From NCBI GenBank assembly GCA_013001465.1, contig JABDMM010000012.1, forward strand, positions 1 through 52,192: DNA of 52,192 bases, written 5' to 3'. Within the stretch, counting starts at the first letter, position 1. Each line of letters begins with the position of its first letter. Of the stretch, positions 41,169 to 51,818 are shown one piece after another. The translations under genes and the position numbers were made by a program. The DNA comes from Chitinophagales bacterium (GTDB taxonomy: Bacteria > Bacteroidota > Bacteroidia > Chitinophagales > JABDMM01). Under the pieces are notes generated by a model. The model did no database searches, was not told where the DNA came from, and worked only from the letters and a program-made list of their open reading frames with translations.

Positions 41169-42551
41169 ATGTCGATATTAATAAAGAATGGCAGAATAGT
41201 AACAGTTTCAGATGATTTCGTTGGCGATATTTTCATCAAAGGCGAGTCAATTCATGCAGTAGGGAAAGATTTAAATTATGAAGCGGATCATACTATCGAT
41301 GCATCGGGTAAATTAGTGTTTCCCGGAGGGATCGATCCTCATGTTCACCTGGATATGCCTTTTATGGGAACTTCTTCCAGCGATGATTATGAAAGCGGTA
41401 CCCGCGCTGCGTTGTTTGGCGGTACAACAATGGTCATCGATTTTATTTTACAGACTCAAGGTGATAGCCTCTACAATGCATTAAAAACATGGCAGGCAAA
41501 ATCAAATGGGAAAGCATGTGGAGACTATTCTTACCACATGGCAGTCACTGATTTTAATGATAGTACTTCTGATGAAGTGGTTGACATGATAGAAAAGGAA
41601 GGGATCACTTCTTTTAAAACTTTTATGGCATACAAAGGCGCACTCATGATCGATGACGGACAGATGGTAGCTCTGATGCAAAAGGTTAAGGAACATGGTG
41701 GTCTGGTTACCGTTCATGCTACGAATGGTGATATGATCGATAAGCTCATTGCCAAACATCGATCTGAGGGGAAACTCTCACCTTTATATCATTACCTCTC
41801 TCAACCAGAGATCACGGAAGCAGAAGCATCAGGAAGGTTTGCTGATATGTCATTTTACACATCATGCCCAGGTTACATTGTGCACATGACTTGCAAAGGA
41901 GCTCTCAACCATATTCGAAATGCAACGATGCGGAACCAGCGCGTTTTGGTTGAAACCTGCATTCAATATTTAGTCCTTGATGCTTCGCTGTATGAAAAAG
42001 ATTTTGAAGGAGCCAAGTGGGTTATGAGTCCACCGTTGAGAGAGAAAAAAGATCAAGTGGCATTATGGGCCGGGATCAATCAAGGTTTGGTAAACGTGGT
42101 GGGTACAGATCATTGTCCGTTCATGTGGGAGCAAAAGAAAATGGGTAAAGACGATTTTTCCAAGATCCCAAACGGTCATCCGGCAATTGAACACAGAATG
42201 GAAATTTTATTTTCCGAAGGTGTGAAAAAAGGAAGGATCAGTTTAAATAAGTATGTTGAAGTAACTTCAACCAATGCTGCAAAGATATTTGGAATGTATC
42301 CAAGGAAAGGAAACCTTGGGATCGGAGCAGATGCCGATATCATCATTCTAGATCCAAATGAAAAACATAAGATTTCCGTTAACACTCACCATATGAATGT
42401 GGATTATTCAGCTTATGAAGGGATGGAGGTGACAGGAAAGGTTAAGACCGTGATATTGAGAGGTAAGTTGGCAATAGATAAAGAGGAATGCAAAGTAGAA
42501 GCCGGTTACGGACGGTTTATTAAAAGAGGAAAAACATCAACGATATTATAG
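41169..42551 (+). CDS. Dihydropyrimidinase (D-hydantoinase family)
   Basis: 460 residues of the cyclic amidohydrolase family. GGIDPHVHLDMPFMG gives the metal-binding His58 and His60, TSFKTFMAYKGALMIDD carries Lys156, the residue that is carbamylated to bridge the two zincs, and later VTVHATNGDMI and VVGTDHCPFMWEQ supply the remaining His/Asp ligands. It opens the ring of 5,6-dihydrouracil or dihydrothymine to N-carbamoyl-beta-amino acid in the cytoplasm. The ureidopropionase gene starts 1 bp after its stop codon. Hydantoin hydrolysis is the family alternative; the adjacent PreTA genes argue for pyrimidines. Confidence 0.94.
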   Translation: MSILIKNGRIVTVSDDFVGDIFIKGESIHAVGKDLNYEADHTIDASGKLVFPGGIDPHVHLDMPFMGTSSSDDYESGTRAALFGGTTMVIDFILQTQGDSLYNALKTWQAKSNGKACGDYSYHMAVTDFNDSTSDEVVDMIEKEGITSFKTFMAYKGALMIDDGQMVALMQKVKEHGGLVTVHATNGDMIDKLIAKHRSEGKLSPLYHYLSQPEITEAEASGRFADMSFYTSCPGYIVHMTCKGALNHIRNATMRNQRVLVETCIQYLVLDASLYEKDFEGAKWVMSPPLREKKDQVALWAGINQGLVNVVGTDHCPFMWEQKKMGKDDFSKIPNGHPAIEHRMEILFSEGVKKGRISLNKYVEVTSTNAAKIFGMYPRKGNLGIGADADIIILDPNEKHKISVNTHHMNVDYSAYEGMEVTGKVKTVILRGKLAIDKEECKVEAGYGRFIKRGKTSTIL

Positions 42552-42552
42552 T

Positions 42553-43419
42553 ATGCCAAGATTAGTAAAATCAGGATTGATCCAGTGTAGTTTACCCATT
42601 TCAGAAGGTGAAGGAAGTATTGGTGAAATTAAGAAAGCGATGGTCGATAAACACATTCCGTTTATTGAGGAAGCCGGTAAAAAAGGGGTGCAGGTTTTAT
42701 GTTTACAGGAGATCTTTAACACACCATATTTTTGTCCGGGTCAGGACAAGGCATGGTATGAATCTGCAGAACCAATTCCAGGTCCGAGTATAGATATGAT
42801 GGCTGAATATGCTAAAAAGTATAGCATGGTGATGATCGTTCCTATCTACGAAAAGGAACAAGCAGGTTTTCTTTATAATACCGCTGCGGTTATTGATGCT
42901 GACGGTAGCTATCTTGGTAAATACAGAAAAAATCATATTCCACACACGAGTGGGTTTTGGGAAAAGTTTTTCTTTAAACCAGGGAACCTGGGCTATCCGG
43001 TATTTCAAACAGCATATGCTAAGATCGGCGTATACATCTGTTATGACCGGCATTTTCCTGAAGGAGCCAGAGAGCTTGGACTGAACGGTGCAGAGATCGT
43101 GTATAATCCATCAGCTACCGTTTCAGGGCTATCTCAGTATTTATGGAAACTTGAGCAACCGGCTCACGCTGCTGCCAATGGATATTTCATGGGATGTATC
43201 AACCGGGTTGGAACTGAAAAACCGTGGGACCTTGGTAAATTCTATGGTACCTCATATCATGTGGATCCACGCGGACAAATAATTGATCAGGCCTCAGAAG
43301 ACAATGATGAACTGTTGATCTCAGATCTCGACCTGGATATGATAGAAGAGGTGAGAGCCACATGGCAATTTTTCAGGGACAGAAGACCGGAGACTTATGA
43401 CGGCATTGTTAAGCTTTAG
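42553..43419 (+). CDS. N-carbamoyl-beta-alanine amidohydrolase (beta-ureidopropionase)
   Basis: 288 residues, nitrilase superfamily. The catalytic triad is visible: Glu53 (LCLQEIFNTPYFCPGQ), Lys126 (GKYRKNHIPH) and Cys163 (GVYICYDRHFPEGARELGLN). The motifs FNTPYFCP and HFPEGARELGLNGAEIVYNP, and the ending WQFFRDRRPETYDGI, are those of beta-ureidopropionase rather than N-carbamylputrescine amidase. It releases CO2, ammonia and beta-alanine from N-carbamoyl-beta-alanine. It directly follows the dihydropyrimidinase gene (1 bp gap), so both steps are produced together. The second half of the cluster (PreT, PreA) follows after a repeat-filled gap of 107 bp. Confidence 0.93.
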   Translation: MPRLVKSGLIQCSLPISEGEGSIGEIKKAMVDKHIPFIEEAGKKGVQVLCLQEIFNTPYFCPGQDKAWYESAEPIPGPSIDMMAEYAKKYSMVMIVPIYEKEQAGFLYNTAAVIDADGSYLGKYRKNHIPHTSGFWEKFFFKPGNLGYPVFQTAYAKIGVYICYDRHFPEGARELGLNGAEIVYNPSATVSGLSQYLWKLEQPAHAAANGYFMGCINRVGTEKPWDLGKFYGTSYHVDPRGQIIDQASEDNDELLISDLDLDMIEEVRATWQFFRDRRPETYDGIVKL

Positions 43420-43464
43420 TTCATGTGTTCATGTGCTCATTTGCTCGTGTGCTCGTGTGCTCAG
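43419..43464 (+). repeat. Family A 8-bp repeat run
   Basis: About six units of [GT]TGCTC[AG]T-like sequence (TTCATGTGTTCATGTGCTCA and onward) begin at the stop codon of the ureidopropionase gene, inside an apparent operon. A short GGTGATGA-GGTGATGA duplication follows at about 43464-43480. Confidence 0.75.
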
Positions 43465-43526
43465 GTGATGAGGTGATGAGATGAATAGTTGAAACTTAAA
43501 AAATTTGAAACTTGATAAATTGAAAA

Positions 43527-44852
43527 ATGGGTGAGTTTAAGAAACCGATAAACGAGAAAGAATTTCATGAGAACTTTGCCCAGATAAAGCCTTTGATGGA
43601 CAATAACCAGGCATTCTATGAATCGTCACGTTGTCTGTTTTGTTATGATGCTCCATGCATCGCAGCATGTCCAACTGAAATTGATATCCCATTGTTTATA
43701 AGACAAATCAACTCCAACAACCTGAAAGGAGCTGCAAAAACTATTTTTGATTCCAATTGGATGGGTAATGCTTGTGGCAAGGTATGTCCGACTGAAGTGC
43801 TCTGCGAAGGAGCATGTGTTTATAACCATCAGGATGTTAAGCCCATTGAGATCGGTCGTTTGCAAAATTATGCCACACGCTCTGCCATCGATAAAAATCA
43901 ATCCCTATTCGATCTACCGGAGTTAAAGAATAAAAAAGTAGCGATCATAGGAGCTGGTCCTGCCGGTATATCCTGCGCCTGCGAACTAAGAATGGCAGGC
44001 TACACTTCAGATATATTCGAGGCTCATGAAAAACCATCAGGTTTAAATATGTATGGAGTAGCTCCTTACAAGATAACGAACCAAGAGGCAGCCCTTGAAG
44101 TTGACTATTTGAAGGAACAATTCGGATTCTCTATCCACTATAATAGGCGAGTTACAAGCGAAGAAGATCTTGAGGAATTAGAGAATACATATAATGCCAT
44201 ATTCATCGGTATTGGTCTTGGAAGTACACGGAAAATCAATATTAAAAATGAAAATCTGAAAGGCTGTTTTGGTGCAACAGAATTTATTGAGAAACTAAGA
44301 GTAAATGAATATGCTGAGGATTCATTGGGAAAGCGAGTTATCGTTTTAGGAGGTGGAAATACAGCAATGGATGCGGCTTCTGAGTCAGCAAGAATGGGTG
44401 CTGAAGAGGTAACGATCGCTTATAGAAATTCTAAAGATAGCATGAGAGCATATGATTTTGAATATGAGTTAGCAAAAGAAGTTGGAGTAAAGGGAGTTTT
44501 CAATTGCAATCCTATCGAGATCATTGGAAGTGAAAAAGTTGAAGGTGTAAGATTTGTAAAAACTAAATCTGAAGGAGGCAGTTTAGAAGCAATTGAAGGG
44601 AGTGAATTCATCATAACCTGTGATACGGTAATCTTTGCAACAGGCCAGAGCAAGCAAAAGGAATTCTTAGATCAGATAGATAAACTTGAATTAGATAAAC
44701 GAGGTAGAATTGTGGTTAACGAAAACTTTCAGACAGGAAATCCAAAATATTTTGCTGCAGGTGATGCGGTAAATGGTGGAGCAGAGGTTGTAAATGCAGC
44801 AGCTGAAGGGAAGAAGGCTGCGGTTGGGATTGTTCGGTTTTTGGAGAGTTGA
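43527..44852 (+). CDS. preT: NAD-dependent dihydropyrimidine dehydrogenase subunit PreT
   Basis: 441 residues, GltD/DPD-like flavoprotein. The N-terminal [4Fe-4S] domain has CLFCYDAPCIAACPTEIDIP and CGKVCPTEVLCEGACVYN. The FAD-binding motif is VAIIGAGPAGISCACELRMA and the NAD-binding motif VIVLGGGNTAMDAASESARM; the C-terminal block is YFAAGDAVNGGAEVVNAAAE. By analogy with E. coli PreT it takes electrons from NADH and passes them through clusters to PreA, which reduces uracil and thymine. It ends next to a large family A repeat pair and its partner gene preA begins 264 bp further on. Confidence 0.93.
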   Translation: MGEFKKPINEKEFHENFAQIKPLMDNNQAFYESSRCLFCYDAPCIAACPTEIDIPLFIRQINSNNLKGAAKTIFDSNWMGNACGKVCPTEVLCEGACVYNHQDVKPIEIGRLQNYATRSAIDKNQSLFDLPELKNKKVAIIGAGPAGISCACELRMAGYTSDIFEAHEKPSGLNMYGVAPYKITNQEAALEVDYLKEQFGFSIHYNRRVTSEEDLEELENTYNAIFIGIGLGSTRKINIKNENLKGCFGATEFIEKLRVNEYAEDSLGKRVIVLGGGNTAMDAASESARMGAEEVTIAYRNSKDSMRAYDFEYELAKEVGVKGVFNCNPIEIIGSEKVEGVRFVKTKSEGGSLEAIEGSEFIITCDTVIFATGQSKQKEFLDQIDKLELDKRGRIVVNENFQTGNPKYFAAGDAVNGGAEVVNAAAEGKKAAVGIVRFLES

Positions 44853-45103
44853 GGTTCATGTGCTCATGTGCTCATGTGCTCGTGTGCTCGTGTGCCCGTT
44901 TGATCATGTGCTCGTTTGCTCGTTTTTCTCATGGGCTGCATTGACAGACCATATTCAGACAAATGGTGGTAGATATAATTATCTATCTTGTCAAGATGAG
45001 TAACAAGATGGATATTGATCTATTAAAGGTAACAACAAGAAAGATAAATGGAAATTCAAAAAGATAAACAAAGCACATGAGCACATGAGCAAATGAGCAC
45101 ATG
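44853..45103. repeat. Inverted pair of family A runs between preT and preA
   Basis: 44853-44927 holds about nine forward units (TTCATGTGCTCATGTGCTCA and onward) beginning at the preT stop codon. 45071-45103 holds the reverse complement (AGCACATGAGCACATGAGCA and onward) ending 13 bp before the preA ATG. The arms could form a long stem around about 140 bp that contains no gene. The arrangement repeats that at 263-526. In an mRNA covering both genes it would be a large hairpin just before the preA start. Confidence 0.75.
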
Positions 45104-45116
45104 AAATAACGAACAT

Positions 45117-46445
45117 ATGGCAGATCTCTCTATAAATTTCGCTGGGATAAAATCTCCTAACCCATTTTGGCTCGCTTCGGCTCCGCCTACAAACTGTGGC
45201 TATCAAGTCATGCGCGCCTTCGATCAGGGCTGGGGTGGTGCTGTTTGGAAAACTCTTGGGGTTCCTATTGTAAATGTCTCCAGCAGATATGGGTCTGTCG
45301 ATTATCGCGATAGTAGAATGGCTGGTTTCAATAACATTGAGCTGATCAGCGACAGGCCTCTTTCTGATAACCTCAAGGAAATTGAAGAGGTCAAAAAATA
45401 CTTTCCTGATAATGCGGTAATAGCATCATTGATGGTTGAAACCAAAGAGGAATGGCATCAGATCATAAAAGATGTCGAAAACGCCGGATCTGATGGTATC
45501 GAACTCAATTTCGGTTGTCCCCACGGAATGTGTGAACGCGGAATGGGTTCAGCGGTAGGTCAGGAACCAAAGGTTCTTCAAACCATTGTCGAGTGGGTAA
45601 TGGAAGTTGCTTCAATACCAGTAATAGTAAAGCTCACACCAAATATCACAGATGTCACTGATCCTGCTATGGCAGCTGTAAGAGGCGGTGCAGATGCAAT
45701 CTCTTTGATAAACACAATACAAAGTATCGTCGGTGTCGATCTCAACACTCTCGCTCCTTTTCCTTCCGTTGATGGTAAAGGTAGTAATGGTGGGTATTGT
45801 GGTCCGGCTGTAAAACCCATTGCGCTCAACATGGTAAAAAATTGCGCTCAACACCCGGAGATGAACCTCCCAATTTCTGGAATTGGAGGTGTTGAAAACT
45901 GGAAAGATGCTGCGGAACATATTCTTCTTGGCGCTTCATCTGTTCAGGTTTGTACTGCAGTGATGCATTATGGATTCGGTATTATTCGGGAGTTGCTTCC
46001 CGGCCTCGAAAATTACATGAATGAAAAGGGCTTCAACTCTATCGAGGAAATGAGCGGAGCTGCGCTGCCAAATGTTGTCGAATGGAAAGATCTGAACTTA
46101 AAATATAAAGTGGTCGCTTCGATCGATGAAGTCAAATGTATCGGATGCCAACTATGCTATATCGCATGTGAGGACGGAGCTCATCAGGCGATCAGCATTT
46201 CAGCTAATGGAGACAGGGTTCCTCAGATCATCGATGACAATTGCGTTGGTTGTAATTTATGTTCCCTTGTTTGTCCGGTTGAAGATTGTATTACCATGGA
46301 AAGAAGAGATGACGGTAAACTAGATGTCAGCTGGGATGACCTTACTCAAAAAGGTGAAATCCCAACTACATTCGATGACGACCGTGCCGGAGGGAAAGGT
46401 CATTTCGTTCCCAAACCTGAAGAAGCGTTAAAAAGAAAAAAATAG
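45117..46445 (+). CDS. preA: NAD-dependent dihydropyrimidine dehydrogenase subunit PreA
   Basis: 442 residues. The first about 320 residues are an FMN-binding TIM barrel of the dihydroorotate/dihydropyrimidine dehydrogenase type: LASAPPTNCGYQVMRAFDQG, then NFGCPHGMCERGMGSAVGQE with the proton-donor Cys134 (equivalent to Cys671 of mammalian DPD), KLTPNITDVTDPA and GIGGVENWKDAAEHILLGAS. The C-terminal part carries two [4Fe-4S] motifs, CIGCQLCYIAC and CVGCNLCSLVC. It reduces uracil to dihydrouracil using electrons delivered by PreT. Its stop is only 3 bp from the stop of the convergent enolase gene. Confidence 0.95.
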   Translation: MADLSINFAGIKSPNPFWLASAPPTNCGYQVMRAFDQGWGGAVWKTLGVPIVNVSSRYGSVDYRDSRMAGFNNIELISDRPLSDNLKEIEEVKKYFPDNAVIASLMVETKEEWHQIIKDVENAGSDGIELNFGCPHGMCERGMGSAVGQEPKVLQTIVEWVMEVASIPVIVKLTPNITDVTDPAMAAVRGGADAISLINTIQSIVGVDLNTLAPFPSVDGKGSNGGYCGPAVKPIALNMVKNCAQHPEMNLPISGIGGVENWKDAAEHILLGASSVQVCTAVMHYGFGIIRELLPGLENYMNEKGFNSIEEMSGAALPNVVEWKDLNLKYKVVASIDEVKCIGCQLCYIACEDGAHQAISISANGDRVPQIIDDNCVGCNLCSLVCPVEDCITMERRDDGKLDVSWDDLTQKGEIPTTFDDDRAGGKGHFVPKPEEALKRKK

Positions 46446-46448
46446 GTT

Positions 46449-48883
<2,435 letters not shown>

Positions 48884-49085
48884 TTCGTGTCCAAAAATAC
48901 TGTCTTTTAGGTAGAAAATAGAATTGCGCCAATGTTAATATGTTAAGATCGATTCAAATCACAAATTAATCATCAAGCAAGGCATATTATAAGACTAAAC
49001 TGTTTGTAAAAAATACCTAAGCAGAAATAGAGCTTAAATTTTACGAGCTTTTATTCAATTTTTAATATCTTGACGTATTAGCGAT
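48884..49085. promoter_or_regulatory. Divergent control region of carA and glgA
   Basis: 202 bp of A/T-rich sequence between two divergent genes, so both promoters must lie here. I found no exact TAnnTTTG box, no strong inverted repeat and no small gene. No repeat family member is present, in contrast with most other gaps in the window. Confidence 0.4.
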
Positions 49086-50531
49086 ATGAAAAAAGTATTA
49101 CACATAAGTACAGAATGTTATCCCGCAGCAAAGTCAGGCGGGTTGGGAGATGTAGTAGGTGCGCTGCCTGTTTACCAGGAAAAGTTTGATATTGAAGCCA
49201 GCGTTATCATTCCCAAATACAATTTACCATGGTTTCAAAAACAAAATTTTACGACTGAGTTCAGTGGCCATATTCAGCTTGCAGAGTATGGTTATAACTT
49301 TGAAGTGCAAAAATTGAAGGATGGTGTTCTGCCCTATCCTCTATATTGTATTGATATTCCAAATCTATTCGACAGACCATCGATCTATCTAGATGAACAT
49401 GGAAAGGGATATCAGGATGAACCGCAAAGGAACATTGCTTTTCAGAGAACGATACTGCAATGGCTAGTAAAGTGCAATAAAGATTTTGATCTCTTGCACT
49501 GCCATGACCATCAAAGCGGGTTGATCCCATTCTTTACAAAATTTGTTCCTAAATTTTCCTCTTTATCCTGGATACCAACGATCTTCACGATCCATAACGC
49601 ACAATACAGAGGCATCTTTCAATGGTATTTCCAGAAGTATCTACCGGCATATGACTGGCAGCACAATGGTTGGCTGGACTGGGATCATTGTATAAATTCG
49701 CTGGCAGCTGCTGTTAAAGTAGCTGATATAGTGACTACAGTTTCTCCAAACTACATGGCTGAAATAAGCATGTACTCAGGAAATCTTGAGACACTTTTTC
49801 GAAGTGAGCAGCAAAAATGTACGGGAATTATAAATGGGATCGATACTGAGGTTTGGGACCCTAAAACAGATAAATATCTAGATCATAAAAGAACGCATCA
49901 TTGGCAAACTTTTAAGAATAAGAATAAAAAAAGCCTTTGTGAAGAATTCAACCTGGATCCTAAGCTACCTCTGATAAGTTTTATAGGTCGTCTGGCTAAT
50001 GAGAAAGGAGCAGATTTCCTCGGAGAATCGATATACCATGCTTGTAAAATGCAATCGAATGCAAGCTTTATTCTTTTGGGAAGTGGAGATAAAGAAATCG
50101 AGAACGATCTTTTAACGCTTCAAAGTTACTTCCCGGATCGAGTTGCCTCCATCATCAAATATGATGAGGGATTAGCGCATAAAATTTATGCTGGCAGCGA
50201 TTTCCTTATGATGCCAAGTAGGTTTGAGCCATGCGGACTCAATCAGATGTATGCAATGCATTACGGAACAATTCCAATAGTGAGGTCGACGGGTGGTTTA
50301 AAAGACACTGTGCCCGACATCAGCGAGGATGGAAATGGAATAGCCTATTTAGAAAGTTCTGCAGGGGCCTTGACACATTCCATAATGAGAGCTTTAGAGC
50401 TGTATTCCAACAAAGAACAGTTTAAAAAATTAAGGAAAAAGGTCATTGCCATTGATTTTTCCTGGGAAAAATCTGCTCAAAAATATTTTGATCTATATCA
50501 TCAAATTTTAGAAAAACAACTTCAAACATGA
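49086..50531 (+). CDS. glgA: Glycogen synthase (ADP-glucose type)
   Basis: 481 residues, GT5 family. The start MKKVLHISTECYPAAKSGGL contains the ADP-glucose-binding Lys16-Ser-Gly-Gly-Leu (KTGGL in E. coli). LLHCHDHQSGLIPFF, IFTIHNAQYRGIF and IVTTVSPNYMAEI follow, and the C-terminal Rossmann domain has ISFIGRLANEKGADFL, MMPSRFEPCGLNQMYAMHYG and STGGLKDTVPD, including the catalytic Glu of the E-x7-E motif. It elongates alpha-1,4-glucan from ADP-glucose. Its stop overlaps the glgC start by 4 nt, so the storage-polymer pair is translationally coupled. Confidence 0.96.
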   Translation: MKKVLHISTECYPAAKSGGLGDVVGALPVYQEKFDIEASVIIPKYNLPWFQKQNFTTEFSGHIQLAEYGYNFEVQKLKDGVLPYPLYCIDIPNLFDRPSIYLDEHGKGYQDEPQRNIAFQRTILQWLVKCNKDFDLLHCHDHQSGLIPFFTKFVPKFSSLSWIPTIFTIHNAQYRGIFQWYFQKYLPAYDWQHNGWLDWDHCINSLAAAVKVADIVTTVSPNYMAEISMYSGNLETLFRSEQQKCTGIINGIDTEVWDPKTDKYLDHKRTHHWQTFKNKNKKSLCEEFNLDPKLPLISFIGRLANEKGADFLGESIYHACKMQSNASFILLGSGDKEIENDLLTLQSYFPDRVASIIKYDEGLAHKIYAGSDFLMMPSRFEPCGLNQMYAMHYGTIPIVRSTGGLKDTVPDISEDGNGIAYLESSAGALTHSIMRALELYSNKEQFKKLRKKVIAIDFSWEKSAQKYFDLYHQILEKQLQT

Positions 50532-51808
50532 GAGATAGTACTATTGCAATGATACTCGGAGGTGGCGCTGGAAGCAGACTTCACCCCTTAACTGAAGACA
50601 GATCAAAACCAGCAGTTCCTGTTGGAGGTTCGTATCGATTGATCGACATTCCTATCAGCAATTGTATTAACTCAGATATCAGGAGGATGTTTGTCCTTAC
50701 TCAATTCAATTCAGCATCACTCAATCGCCATATAAAAGAGACTTATTCTTTCGATAGATTTTCAAATGGTTTCGTCGATATTCTAGCTGCTGAACAAACT
50801 AAGGAAAACACTGATTGGTTTCAGGGAACAGCTGATGCGGTAAGAAAGTCATTTAAACGATTGAACAAACACGATTACGAATATCTGATGATACTATCAG
50901 GTGATCAACTATATCAATTAGATCTACAGGACATCATCAAGGACCATATCTCCAAAAATGCCGATGTTACCGTAGCAACGATACCGGTGGTAGAGGAAGA
51001 TTGTCCGGGTTTCGGTATAATGAAAGTGAATGGAAAAGGATTGATCGAAGATTTTGTAGAAAAACCTTCCTTGGAAGAGGTTGCTAAATGGAAATCTGAG
51101 CTACCCGAAAAATATACAAGTCAGGGAAAATATTACCTTGCTTCCATGGGGATATATGTCTTTAACAAAGAGATCATTAAAAAGCTAATCAAGGAAAATC
51201 CTGACGATATTGACTTCGGTAAACAGATCATCCCGAAAGCTGTTATGAGTGATCTAACTGTAGGAAGTTTCCCATTTGGTGGATATTGGTCAGATATTGG
51301 AAGCATACCTTCTTATTATAAAGCAAATCTGGATCTAGCGCTACCTCTTCCTGACTTCAATCTTTATGATAATGAAAATCCGATTTACACAAGATCCAGA
51401 ATGCTTGCTCCTACAAAGATTTTTGGAACTACATGCAGTAATACGTTGATCGCGAACGGTTGTATTATCAATGCAGCTTCAATAACAAACTCTCTCATTG
51501 GAATTCGGTCCAGAATAGGAAAGGATACCGTGATCAAAGATTCGATCATCCTGGGGAATGATTATTATCAGTCCACACTAAATACACCATCGAGACTAGA
51601 TGACAAAGATCTTCTCGGAATAGGGAAGGCATGTAATATGACTAAAACAATCGTTGATAGGAATGTACAGATCGGGGATAACGTCACTATAATTGGTGGC
51701 GATCATCTGGAAGACACCGAAACAGATCAGTACTGTGTAAGGGATGGAATTGTAATAATAAAGAAACGGATTAAGATAGAAAGCGGGACCCGAATTGGAG
51801 CAGATTAG
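50528..51808 (+). CDS. glgC: Glucose-1-phosphate adenylyltransferase
   Basis: 426 residues. GGGAGSRLHPLTEDRSKPAV followed by PVGGSYRLIDIPISNCINSD is the nucleotidyltransferase start. WFQGTADAVRKSF, LILSGDQLYQ-like MILSGDQLYQLDLQDI, GFGIMKVNGKGLIEDFVEKP and GGYWSDIGSIPSYYKANLDL are the substrate-binding blocks. The C-terminal left-handed beta-helix (SLIGIRSRIGKDTVIKDSII and a QIGDNVTIIGGD run) is complete. It makes ADP-glucose for GlgA. It converges on the low-complexity gene at the window end with 10 bp between stops. Confidence 0.96.
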   Translation: MRDSTIAMILGGGAGSRLHPLTEDRSKPAVPVGGSYRLIDIPISNCINSDIRRMFVLTQFNSASLNRHIKETYSFDRFSNGFVDILAAEQTKENTDWFQGTADAVRKSFKRLNKHDYEYLMILSGDQLYQLDLQDIIKDHISKNADVTVATIPVVEEDCPGFGIMKVNGKGLIEDFVEKPSLEEVAKWKSELPEKYTSQGKYYLASMGIYVFNKEIIKKLIKENPDDIDFGKQIIPKAVMSDLTVGSFPFGGYWSDIGSIPSYYKANLDLALPLPDFNLYDNENPIYTRSRMLAPTKIFGTTCSNTLIANGCIINAASITNSLIGIRSRIGKDTVIKDSIILGNDYYQSTLNTPSRLDDKDLLGIGKACNMTKTIVDRNVQIGDNVTIIGGDHLEDTETDQYCVRDGIVIIKKRIKIESGTRIGAD

Positions 51809-51818
51809 AAGAAAGCAG

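Noticed and set aside
44853-45103. CRISPR-like array
   Set aside because: The 8-bp units are tandem and degenerate without spacers, and there are no cas genes.
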